The notes: generated by a model from the sequence alone, not told the origin. A DNA stretch of 5,710 nt from Candidatus Heimdallarchaeota archaeon AB_125 (GCA_001940755.1 MEHH01000191.1:1-5710), one strand, 5' to 3'. Shown: positions 1 to 5,710, numbered from the stretch's first letter. A program made the numbers and translations.

Positions 1-17
1 GTCTTCTTGAGAACAAT

Positions 18-323
18 CTAAAGTTTTTGAGAAGAGAATAACTCATCCATAGTTAAGGCATTCCATAACTGCAGCTTTGTAATCTCTGAATCTACTTCAG
101 ATAAGGAATAAATCTCAGCTCTATATGTGTTTGAGATTTTTCCTTTCTTTTCTCTTTAAAATCGTTCTTGATGACATTCTAGAACTGCATCCTCTACACT
201 TTTGATTAGTGCAGAATCTGATTTTAATAACGAATAGACTTCTTCCCTGAAAGATTTAGCAATTTCTTCCTTTCTTTGTCTTTTCTCTTTGAAAGTTTCC
301 GAAATATCATACTTAGAATTCAT
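18..323 (-). pseudogene. Small charged helical ORF interrupted by one in-frame TAA
   Basis: Reading the minus strand from ATG at 323, a 55-codon frame (MNSKYDISETF...) runs to a TAA at 156-158. The same frame then stays open for another 45 codons, to a TAG at 18-20. The first part is rich in Lys, Glu and Arg and looks alpha-helical. The second part has no usable start near its beginning. With an offset of 42 codons the two parts resemble each other: REEVYSL (residues 26-32) against RAEIYSL (68-74), then DS (36-37) against DS (78-79), plus shared R15/R57, K18/K60, I21/I63 and K41/K83. This supports one ancestral frame of about 101 residues broken by a nonsense change or base-call error. An AGGGG lies five bases before the ATG and could be a ribosome site. 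I do not recognise the family. Alternatively the 55-residue product (156-323) is a real small protein and the rest is decayed. Confidence is moderate that something coding is or was here, low on its status. Confidence 0.4.
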
Positions 324-352
324 TTATACCCCTGAATTTCTCTCACAGAAGT

Positions 353-382
353 ATGGGAAACATTTCATTAAAAGCTTTCCAT
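353..382 (-). terminator. Imperfect hairpin downstream of the M20 gene
   Basis: The arms ATGGGAAAC (353-361) and GCTTTCCAT (374-382) pair with one mismatch and one G-T wobble around a 12-base loop. The structure lies 33-63 bases beyond the M20 stop on the minus strand. No T-run follows it, so it is not a classical intrinsic terminator, and it may be chance in AT-rich DNA. Confidence 0.2.
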
Positions 383-384
383 TT

Positions 385-406
385 AAAGAAGGAAAAGAAA
401 GAATAG
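385..406 (-). terminator. Pyrimidine-rich tract after the M20 gene
   Basis: On the minus strand this stretch is all C and T apart from one A, with several TTT runs, starting nine bases after the M20 stop codon. Archaeal transcription commonly ends in T-rich tracts without a hairpin, so this is a reasonable 3'-end site for the M20 transcript. The call rests on composition and position only. Confidence 0.35.
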
Positions 407-414
407 GGAGTTGA

Positions 415-1551
415 TTATTCAAAATTCTCAATAATCGCATCATAAATTAAATTTGCATAATCAATTACTTCTTGTTTTTCTGTATATTCGTCAGTTACAT
501 GTAATTGATCTAGCTTACCAGGTCCCATGATTACAAATGGAGTATCATAATCCGGAATTAGCATAGCTCCATCTGTCCCATAATTTACTCCAATTATACT
601 TTCTTTACCTGCTTCTATAGCTTTCTTCTTTAGAGATTCAAAGAACTGGTTCCTCTCTCCCAGTTCAATAGCTGGAATTTCATGAATGATTTCCATTTCT
701 ACTTTTGCTTCATTATTTCTATTGAAATCTTCAATTAAGTTTGTTAAATCGCCTTTTACACCCTCTCTTAGATTATCTGCAACTAATCTATAATCACACC
801 TAAATTCACAGTATTCTGGTACAACATTGATTAGTGTACCTCCAGTTATTTTTCCTATATTCAAGGTACATTTTCCTAAAATTTCATGTTCAAAATCAGG
901 AATAATATCCTTCATTTTTGGTATTAATTTTGCAGCTCCTTCTATTGCATTAATCCCTAAATGAGGAGTAGATCCATGTGCAGATTCACCTCTTACCTTC
1001 ATAATTACCCACAAAGTACCTTTTTCAGCAACACCAACTTGCAATTCTGTGGGTTCTCCAATAACAACAAAACTACACCCTTCCATAATTCCTCTATTCT
1101 TCGCTTCTAGAGATCCATCCATTCCTATTTCCTCATCAGATGTTCCAAGAAAGATGATTTTTTTATTCAATTTTATTTGATTTTCTTTGAGTTTTTTCAC
1201 AACAGCTACAAAAGCTGCAACTGCACCCTTCATATCTGTTGTTCCTCTACCAAAAATTTTGCCTTCATGTTCCCTTGCTTCAAAAGGAGGAAATTTCCAC
1301 TTATTCTCATTCCCTGAAGGAACTGTATCTAGATGACCAGTCAAAATTATCGTTTCTTCTGCATCCCCATATTCTGCGATAATGTTGGCTCTTCCTTTGG
1401 CATACTCCTGAATTTGACTTTTAATGCCTGATTGTTGAAATTCTTCAACTAGATATTCAACTGCCTCAATAGTATCTCCTGGTGGATTTTCTGTTTTTAT
1501 TTGAACTAATCTCTTTAAAATAGGTATAACATCATTTTCTGTTATCTGCAT
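415..1551 (-). CDS. M20-family metallo-deacylase (ArgE/DapE-like)
   Basis: This 378-residue cytoplasmic di-zinc hydrolase of the M20 family would remove an acyl group from an amino acid or cleave a small peptide. Characteristic motifs are in order: TGHLDTVP (H73 metal ligand, D75 catalytic support), GRGTTDMKG (D106 bridging metal ligand), TSDEEIG (E140 general base, E141 metal ligand), GEPTELQVG (E166 metal ligand), SAHGSTPHLG (H192 in the dimerisation lid domain) and DQLHVTDE (H351 last metal ligand). Length matches typical ArgE/DapE/CPG2-type enzymes, with the lid domain at about residues 175-290. An upstream in-frame TTG at 1560 would add three residues. I prefer ATG at 1551 because the M20 fold normally begins just before the helix that follows it and no ribosome site favours TTG. 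Substrate cannot be decided: acetylornithine deacetylase, succinyl-diaminopimelate desuccinylase and carboxypeptidase G2-like roles all share these motifs. No arginine or lysine pathway genes lie beside it, which weakens a biosynthetic call. It is divergent from the winged-helix gene. Confidence 0.93.
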   Translation of the reverse strand: MQITENDVIPILKRLVQIKTENPPGDTIEAVEYLVEEFQQSGIKSQIQEYAKGRANIIAEYGDAEETIILTGHLDTVPSGNENKWKFPPFEAREHEGKIFGRGTTDMKGAVAAFVAVVKKLKENQIKLNKKIIFLGTSDEEIGMDGSLEAKNRGIMEGCSFVVIGEPTELQVGVAEKGTLWVIMKVRGESAHGSTPHLGINAIEGAAKLIPKMKDIIPDFEHEILGKCTLNIGKITGGTLINVVPEYCEFRCDYRLVADNLREGVKGDLTNLIEDFNRNNEAKVEMEIIHEIPAIELGERNQFFESLKKKAIEAGKESIIGVNYGTDGAMLIPDYDTPFVIMGPGKLDQLHVTDEYTEKQEVIDYANLIYDAIIENFE

Positions 1552-1580
1552 ATTGTTCAAATAGTGTATTTCAAAGCTTG

Positions 1581-1592
1581 TTTTTAATTTTT
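1581..1592 (-). promoter_or_regulatory. Possible TATA box for the M20 gene
   Basis: The minus strand reads AAAAATTAAAAA, centred about 35 bases before the ATG at 1551 and 26 before the alternative TTG at 1560. Archaeal TATA boxes sit about 26-30 bases before the transcription start, so this would give a leader of roughly 0-10 bases. A second candidate, TTTGAAATA (minus strand of 1569-1577), is closer to the start. Confidence 0.3.
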
Positions 1593-1629
1593 CAGTTCAT
1601 ACTACAAAGAAGTTTTCTAGCGATTCTTT

Positions 1630-1651
1630 AGTAATATTTAGATAGAATACT
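1630..1651. promoter_or_regulatory. Candidate operator dyad overlapping the regulator promoter
   Basis: The 22 bases form an imperfect palindrome centred between 1640 and 1641, with arms AGTA and TACT at the ends and matching T/A positions inside: AGTAnTnTnT against its mirror, 7 of 11 pairs. It overlaps the TATA-like box of the winged-helix gene. That placement would suit autoregulation, but AT-rich DNA gives such dyads by chance fairly often. Confidence 0.22.
1632..1640 (+). promoter_or_regulatory. TATA-like box for the winged-helix gene
   Basis: TAATATTTA is centred about 31 bases before the ATG at 1667. That spacing fits an archaeal promoter driving a leaderless or nearly leaderless mRNA, which agrees with the absence of a Shine-Dalgarno sequence before this start. 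Confidence 0.4.
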
Positions 1652-1666
1652 GATAATGTAATTTAT

Positions 1667-2656
1667 ATGGTTGAACAAGAAGAAATTCGGGATTATCTCT
1701 CCGAAACTTCAAGAAGAATGGTTTTATCACAGATAATCTCTTTCTCCAAAGCTGTTTCAGCAGCTGAATTGTTAGATAATCTTCCAATAAAAAATCGAAG
1801 TACTCTCTATAATATATTAGACAGGCTAACTGAGTTACAACTAATAGTAAAAAAAGAAGTTAAATTCGGAGGATCAACCAGAATTTTCTATTCACCAAAT
1901 CATGAAATCGTTTCAAGTGAATTTTTCAGAAGCTTATTACAGGAATTCAAAGATCTTGAAAGACCTTCAACACTTGCTTTAGATTTTGTATCAACATGGA
2001 ATGATTTTCCAGAATGTTTAATCGAAGGAGATACACTTCAACTAGCAATTGTTTTTGGTTCATGGATGACTGAAGCTGCTAATACTATTGATGGGCTTAA
2101 TATCCCTGAAATCTCACAGATGCTGTCATATTGGGGTTACAGAAACAAAAAAATACCAATTGAAGATATTAAGATAAATTCGGTACTTGACTATCAAGCT
2201 GGTCCAGCAAAGAATGAGAATTTATTGGTAATTGGTTCAGGGGCCGTAAATAGAATTACTTCAGAAATAATGGAATTGTATGGAGAGAGTTTACCCATTA
2301 AATTTCTAACACCTTCGAGTAAGAACATCTACAGTAAGTTAACTGATATTACCTATAGTGAAGAATCTCCAATAGGTTTGCTTTCAGGATTACTCGCACT
2401 TATACCAAATCCTTGGGATAAATCAAAGGTAATAATTCTGTGTGCAGGGTCAAAAAATGCAGGTACTCAAGCAGCTCTAAAAGCATTATTAGATGATATT
2501 AAAGCTGTTACATTTATGGAGACAAGAGTCATTTCAAACCATAGTAAATTCCCTAAGATTCCCTTAAGAGTTATTAAAGCAGAAGGTGAAGATTTACTAA
2601 CAAAAATGGTACAACAAAAAAGTCCAAAGATACAGAATTATGAATTCATTGAATAA
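1667..2656 (+). CDS. Winged-helix protein with large C-terminal domain, putative regulator
   Basis: This is a 329-residue protein with no signal peptide and no membrane segments. Residues about 13-80 look like a winged helix-turn-helix: a first helix (SRRMVLSQIISF), a recognition region (PIKNRSTLYNILDRLTEL) and a wing (KKEVKFGGSTRIFYSPN), as in TrmB-, PadR- or ArsR-like DNA-binding proteins. Residues about 100-180 are a linker or small domain I cannot assign. Residues about 184-320 contain LLVIGSGAVN, then SGLLALIPNPW, then VIILCAGSKNAGTQAALKAL. This arrangement recalls a domain in archaeal S-layer-related and hypothetical proteins (glycine-rich strand turn, PNPW/F turn, then a G-T-x-A-A helix). 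That resemblance is from memory of the pattern, not from a search. The C-terminal part may be a ligand-sensing or protein-interaction module. The gene is divergent from the M20 gene and converges with the FAH gene, so it could regulate itself and the M20 gene. The DNA-binding call is fairly secure; the target and ligand are unknown. Confidence 0.8.
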   Translation: MVEQEEIRDYLSETSRRMVLSQIISFSKAVSAAELLDNLPIKNRSTLYNILDRLTELQLIVKKEVKFGGSTRIFYSPNHEIVSSEFFRSLLQEFKDLERPSTLALDFVSTWNDFPECLIEGDTLQLAIVFGSWMTEAANTIDGLNIPEISQMLSYWGYRNKKIPIEDIKINSVLDYQAGPAKNENLLVIGSGAVNRITSEIMELYGESLPIKFLTPSSKNIYSKLTDITYSEESPIGLLSGLLALIPNPWDKSKVIILCAGSKNAGTQAALKALLDDIKAVTFMETRVISNHSKFPKIPLRVIKAEGEDLLTKMVQQKSPKIQNYEFIE

Positions 2657-2669
2657 TTCATTGGATATT

Positions 2670-3461
2670 TCATTTCTTAATTTCTATCTCAAGATTTTCC
2701 AGATTTGTTATTTCTAGTCTAATTTTATCTCCGTCATCAACAGTACCTACTCCTTCTGGAGTTCCAGTGATGATAATATCTCCTATTTCTAATGTCATAT
2801 ATTTTGAGACGTATTCAACTAGAAAAGCTGGTTTGAAGATCATATTGCTAATATTATCTTCTTGACGAAGTTCATCGTTAAGAAAGGTCTTAATTTCTAA
2901 GGAATCAGGTAGGGGATCTAAATTTATCCAAGGACCTAGTGGACCAAAAGTATCAAATCCTTTTGATTTAGCCCAAACATCTTCAGTTTTTTGTATGTCT
3001 CTTGCAGTCATATCCAGAAACGAGGTATAAGCAAAATAGAAATCCGGTTTTTCTTCTATTTTCTCAGCTGAAGCATTTTTAGTTTTTCTTTTCATAACAA
3101 GAGCAAGTTCTCCTTCGTATTCAAGTCTATTAGTTTGAGGGGGGTAAATTACCTTACCATTGTGATTTGTTAAACTACTTGGAGGTTTGAAGAATATCAC
3201 TGGTTCTTCTGGAATTTCGTTACCTAATTCCTTAACATGACCAACATAATTTCTTCCTATCCCTATGATTTTTGATGGATTAATTGGTATCAAGATATCT
3301 ACATCCTCAATTGGAATGCCTGTAGAACTTATTTCAACAGAAGCATCAAAATTTTCAATAACTTCTTCAATTTCAGTAAAGATTTCGAAGACTTTCCCTT
3401 TTTTCTTGTCAAAAACAACTGGTATGATTTTTTCTTGATACTTAACTCTTCCAATTAACAT
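2670..3461 (-). CDS. FAH-superfamily hydrolase, FAHD1/acylpyruvase-like
   Basis: This 263-residue cytoplasmic enzyme belongs to the fumarylacetoacetate hydrolase superfamily, which uses Mg2+ or Mn2+ to cleave C-C bonds in acylpyruvates or decarboxylate oxaloacetate; some members isomerise or hydrate related dienoates. A short N-terminal domain (about 1-60) precedes the catalytic fold. Visible landmarks are GIGRNYVGHVKELG (H75 and E78, equivalent to the lid His-Glu pair of FAHD1), FFKPPSS, EYEGELA (metal ligands E116 and E118), LDMTARDIQ (metal ligand D150), KGFDTFGPLGPW (K167), LNDELRQ, MIF and GDIIITGTPEGVG near the C terminus. All expected catalytic residues are present, so it should be active. 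Its ATG lies two bases after the stop of the transporter gene, and a partial ribosome site (GAGTGA, minus strand of 3468-3473) lies six bases before it. The two are therefore probably co-transcribed. The exact substrate is open: acylpyruvate hydrolase, oxaloacetate decarboxylase or an aromatic-degradation role are all possible. Confidence 0.92.
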   Translation of the reverse strand: MLIGRVKYQEKIIPVVFDKKKGKVFEIFTEIEEVIENFDASVEISSTGIPIEDVDILIPINPSKIIGIGRNYVGHVKELGNEIPEEPVIFFKPPSSLTNHNGKVIYPPQTNRLEYEGELALVMKRKTKNASAEKIEEKPDFYFAYTSFLDMTARDIQKTEDVWAKSKGFDTFGPLGPWINLDPLPDSLEIKTFLNDELRQEDNISNMIFKPAFLVEYVSKYMTLEIGDIIITGTPEGVGTVDDGDKIRLEITNLENLEIEIKK

Positions 3462-3463
3462 AA

Positions 3464-5083
3464 TTATTCACTCAGCATAACTGTATCTTTTGTCAGTTTA
3501 TTGAAGTTTTTAGGTCTAAACAATGTATAAACAATAATCCCAATAGCAATTAGAATAGCGGCAACATAGAACGTTATTTTATATGCATAAGAATCGGTGT
3601 TTCCTGAATTTATCAAAATATTGGTAATAGGCTTGGAAATATATGCTATTAGAACTGCAAATCCAGCTGAAAATAGTCCCAAGGAAGAGAAATAAATCGA
3701 TTTTCTTCTTAGTCTAAATTTTGCTAATTTATCAACTAGTATATAGAAAAGAATTCCAAGTACAGATAAACTAATGACTGTATATGTAATTATTACTGCA
3801 AAATTAGAACCAACTATTGCATCAGCTATAGGTCCAGTTATTAAAGTTCCCCCCATTCCCCAAGATAAATAAAATGCTGCATTATAGTAACCCATCATTC
3901 TTCCTCGTTTTTCAAGTGGTACAACTCTATTAACCATTGAGTATGCAGTAGTTTGAATCCATACTCTTGAAGCACCTTTAAAAGCCATATAAACGAAGAA
4001 AATAGCTATTGATGGCACTACAGGTAGAAAAATTGTACCTAGGAATGCAAACAGAAAACCTACAAGAAGCATATTTCCATCACCAAATCTACTTGTAAGA
4101 AATCCAATAACTAAACCACCTATTATCATTGTAATGCTGCTCGTATTCCGCAATCCCGCTACAATAGAATCCGATGCTCTAAAAGTATCTGGGAGTCTAA
4201 CATGAATCTGAATCATTTGGTTTATACTGTTTCCCCCAATATTCACAATAGCAAGCACAATGATAAGCCAGATAAACAATTTTATTGGCCAATCTGATTT
4301 AATTCCTCGTTTCGTTTTTCTCTCATCAATAACCAATTGATTACTTTTTTGTTCAACCTCTTTGAAATAATCTTCCTCAAGATCAGCATATGATTCGGGT
4401 ATTAGAAATAGAGCAACTATACTAAAGACCATTATTCCAGATGAGACATAAAATAGATTTCCGAGCCAAAAACCAAATCCATCTTGATATAAGAAACCAC
4501 TTGCAGTTACTCCAAGAACATTACCAATACCTCCGACAAACTGCAAAAGTCCCATAGTTTTACTTCTTTCAGATTCTATTGTTAAATCAGCAATTAGTGT
4601 AGTCCAACCTAAGTTACTACTACTCCATCCTGCTTCAATTATTGTAAAACCGAATATTATGACGTACGCTGAAATCTGAAGAATTTTAGGAATGAAATTT
4701 GCATCATATGTTGATGCTGTATCAAGTATTCCTAATACTTCTGATTGAGAAAAAAGCACATCACTAATGTGACCAATTCCAACTTTTCCTTTATTAACAA
4801 CGTTGTGGATCCAAAAAACTATTAAATATCCAACAGCTGCAAACACTTCTCCAAATACTATCAATAGTCTTCTTTTCTTGAATTTATCAGAGATTCTACC
4901 CCAAATAGCAGATTGAGCAAATATATTTGCAATCATAGGTAGGGTTGCAAAGAGAGTCATTTCTGTGTTTGAAACACCTAAGAATTCTTTCAGATAGATA
5001 CTTAGAAAGAAGTAAAAAATTCCTCTACGAAACATAGCCATTATTTGAAATATCGATAGGCTAGCAAAGTGTTTTCTCTTCAT
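3464..5083 (-). CDS. Major facilitator superfamily transporter, about 14 membrane segments
   Basis: This 539-residue integral membrane protein should act as a secondary transporter. The first MFS half has segments at about 10-33, 42-60, 73-94, 133-152, 178-199 and 207-229. The loop after segment 2 carries the MFS motif A in the form GRISDKFKKRR (62-72). A charged cytoplasmic loop (about 230-265) separates the halves. The second half has segments at about 266-290, 312-332, 337-355, 356-378, 400-425 and 427-450. The loop after TM4 (ADLTIESERSKTMGLLQ) and its counterpart in the second half (VNRVVPLEKRGRMMGYYN) show the internal duplication typical of MFS. Two extra segments follow at about 463-483 and 500-523. 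A polar insert of about 38 residues (95-132) lies between segments 3 and 4. The start is the ATG at 5083; there is no clear ribosome site, and a weak TATA-like AAATTTTAA lies about 46 bases upstream (minus strand, 5126-5134). It leads a two-gene unit with the FAH enzyme. The substrate is unknown; an organic acid is a guess from that neighbour. Confidence 0.9.
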   Translation of the reverse strand: MKRKHFASLSIFQIMAMFRRGIFYFFLSIYLKEFLGVSNTEMTLFATLPMIANIFAQSAIWGRISDKFKKRRLLIVFGEVFAAVGYLIVFWIHNVVNKGKVGIGHISDVLFSQSEVLGILDTASTYDANFIPKILQISAYVIIFGFTIIEAGWSSSNLGWTTLIADLTIESERSKTMGLLQFVGGIGNVLGVTASGFLYQDGFGFWLGNLFYVSSGIMVFSIVALFLIPESYADLEEDYFKEVEQKSNQLVIDERKTKRGIKSDWPIKLFIWLIIVLAIVNIGGNSINQMIQIHVRLPDTFRASDSIVAGLRNTSSITMIIGGLVIGFLTSRFGDGNMLLVGFLFAFLGTIFLPVVPSIAIFFVYMAFKGASRVWIQTTAYSMVNRVVPLEKRGRMMGYYNAAFYLSWGMGGTLITGPIADAIVGSNFAVIITYTVISLSVLGILFYILVDKLAKFRLRRKSIYFSSLGLFSAGFAVLIAYISKPITNILINSGNTDSYAYKITFYVAAILIAIGIIVYTLFRPKNFNKLTKDTVMLSE

Positions 5084-5228
5084 TTGTAATCATCTGATAT
5101 TCTCACAAAGAATTATTGTTCTTAGTTAAAATTTGGGGGAGTGTAGTTGATTATTAACTTTGTGCTTGTTAAAATTACTTCTTAAACGAATACTAAGTCC
5201 AAAAAATAGAAAATTGAGAAAGTAATAA

Positions 5229-5237
5229 ATTTTTTAA
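5229..5237 (+). promoter_or_regulatory. TATA-like box upstream of thrS
   Basis: TTTTTTAAA sits in the context AAATTTTTTAAATGC. Archaeal spacing would put transcription start near 5258-5262, giving thrS a leader of about 115 bases. Alternative boxes at 5288-5296 (ATTATATAG) and 5300-5312 (TTTTTTAATATCC) would shorten the leader to roughly 55 or 40 bases. Which is used cannot be told from sequence. Confidence 0.4.
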
Positions 5238-5279
5238 ATGCTTAGGATAATTTTCACATGAGAACAATGTTAGGTGAAT

Positions 5280-5387
5280 ATGAAACAATTATATAGCGGT
5301 TTTTTAATATCCCTACTGTTAAGAAGAAAAAATGTCCTCCTGAACAATCTGAATAATATTTTACAGGTGATAATATGGCTAAAATAG
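5280..5387 (+). CDS. Possible 35-residue leader peptide overlapping thrS start
   Basis: An ATG at 5280 follows AGGTGA (5272-5277) by two bases and opens 35 codons ending with a TAG at 5385-5387, 13 bases inside thrS in another frame. The peptide begins MKQLYSGFLISLLLRRK and is leucine/isoleucine/asparagine-rich with no threonine. The ribosome-site motif and the overlap would allow translational coupling to thrS. The short spacing, low-complexity composition and lack of Thr codons argue against a classical attenuator. It may be a chance frame. Confidence 0.2.
   Translation: MKQLYSGFLISLLLRRKNVLLNNLNNILQVIIWLK
5365..5371 (+). promoter_or_regulatory. Shine-Dalgarno site of thrS
   Basis: AGGTGAT matches the complement of the conserved 16S rRNA tail (ATCACCT) and ends three bases before the ATG at 5375, with its GGTG core five bases away. 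It fixes the thrS start and is the best ribosome site in the window. Confidence 0.8.
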
Positions 5388-5710
5388 AGTTACCAGATGG
5401 TAGTATACTAGAAATATCAAAAGGAAAAACTGTGTTAGATGTTGCAAAGCAAATTGGACCACGACTTGCTGAAGCTGCTTTAGCTGGGAAAGTTGATGGT
5501 GATTTAGTTGATCTGAATTATGTAATTAATTCTGATGTTAAACTTGAGATACTAACTGAAAAATCAGAAGAAGCATTACATGTTCTTAATCATAGTGCTG
5601 CTCATGTCATGGCAGGAGCAGTTGTTGACTTATTTCCAGATGCTAAACCTACAATTGGACCAAGTATCGATCCTGTAGGATTCTATTATGATTTCTTTGT
5701 AGAAAATCCA
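5375..5710 (+). CDS. thrS: Threonyl-tRNA synthetase, bacterial type, N-terminal part
   Basis: The first 112 codons of threonyl-tRNA synthetase are present; the gene runs off the right edge with the frame open. The enzyme charges tRNA-Thr with threonine in the cytoplasm. Residues 1-62 are the TGS domain (starting MAKIELPDGS, with DVAKQIGPRLAEAALAGKVDG). The editing domain begins at about residue 68, with HSAAH giving H73 and H77, the same positions as the editing-site histidines of the E. coli enzyme. It continues with PTIGPSIDPVGFYYDF, which matches the family pattern IGP...GFYYD. This N-terminal TGS plus HxxxH editing domain is the bacterial architecture. Most archaea instead carry a different, D-aminoacyl-tRNA deacylase-like editing domain, so if the host is archaeal this gene is notable. 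A full bacterial enzyme is about 640 residues, so about five sixths of it lies outside the window, including the catalytic core and anticodon-binding domain. The start is fixed by AGGTGAT just upstream. Confidence 0.97.
   Translation, partial: MAKIELPDGSILEISKGKTVLDVAKQIGPRLAEAALAGKVDGDLVDLNYVINSDVKLEILTEKSEEALHVLNHSAAHVMAGAVVDLFPDAKPTIGPSIDPVGFYYDFFVENP

Larger units (their letters stand above)
5084..5374. other. Divergent intergenic region between transporter and thrS
   Basis: This 291-base AT-rich region holds the promoters of two divergent genes. The left part faces the transporter and has only a weak TATA-like element. The right part contains a strong TATA-like TTTTTTAAA at 5229-5237, two further AT-rich candidates (5288-5296 and 5300-5312), and the thrS leader. 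I see no tRNA, T-box consensus, CRISPR repeat or insertion-sequence end here. Confidence 0.6.

Noticed and set aside
371..378. AAAGCTTT palindrome as an operator
   Set aside because: It is an eight-base palindrome of common composition, better explained as part of the longer imperfect hairpin 353-382.
1..414. A plus-strand gene in the left region
   Set aside because: All three plus-strand frames are broken by frequent stops; the coding-like signal is on the minus strand.
1552..1560. TTG start for the M20 gene, adding three residues
   Set aside because: ATG at 1551 is a stronger start and the extra residues match nothing in the family. TTG is possible only if the mRNA begins exactly there.
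5238..5374. T-box riboswitch before thrS
   Set aside because: I see no T-box consensus (AGGGTGG...) and no terminator hairpin with a T-run, and the leader is too short for the full T-box structure.
1..5710. CRISPR array, insertion sequence or prophage genes
   Set aside because: No regularly spaced repeats, terminal inverted repeats, transposase or phage proteins are visible. The genes are ordinary metabolic, transport and housekeeping types.

Overview
The window is AT-rich and gene-dense. It carries four complete genes, the first 112 codons of a fifth, and one short interrupted reading frame. Several features suggest an archaeon. The genes at 1551, 1667 and 5083 lack clear Shine-Dalgarno sites, and there are TATA-like boxes about 26-35 bases before likely starts. 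The winged-helix protein has a C-terminal part recalling archaeal S-layer-related domains, and Arg codons are mostly AGA/AGG. A good Shine-Dalgarno site before thrS fits archaea or bacteria equally. The exact lineage cannot be read from the window; an uncultured Asgard-type or other mesophilic archaeon is only a guess, and the thrS product is of the bacterial type.

Layout from left to right: (1) 18-323, minus strand: a small lysine/glutamate-rich reading frame cut by one in-frame TAA, with an imperfect 42-residue internal repeat. (2) 415-1551, minus: an M20-family zinc deacylase (ArgE/DapE type) with all metal and catalytic residues. (3) 1561-1666: a 106-base divergent promoter region with a possible operator dyad. 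(4) 1667-2656, plus: a winged-helix putative regulator with a large C-terminal domain. (5) 2670-3461, minus: a fumarylacetoacetate hydrolase (FAH) superfamily enzyme closely resembling FAHD1-type acylpyruvases. (6) 3464-5083, minus: a major facilitator transporter with about 14 predicted membrane segments. (7) 5084-5374: a divergent intergenic region with a long thrS leader containing small start-stop frames. (8) 5375 to the right edge, plus: bacterial-type threonyl-tRNA synthetase, truncated by the window.

The transporter and FAH genes are almost certainly one transcription unit, with two bases between stop and start. Together they suggest uptake or export of an organic acid or related metabolite and cleavage of an acylpyruvate-like or oxaloacetate-like compound. 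The M20 enzyme and the winged-helix protein are divergent neighbours, so regulation of the M20 gene by that protein is plausible but unproven. thrS is an independent housekeeping gene. Nothing here is a clear new defence or mobile system. The points most worth a second look are the interrupted repeat frame, the thrS leader and the winged-helix fusion.
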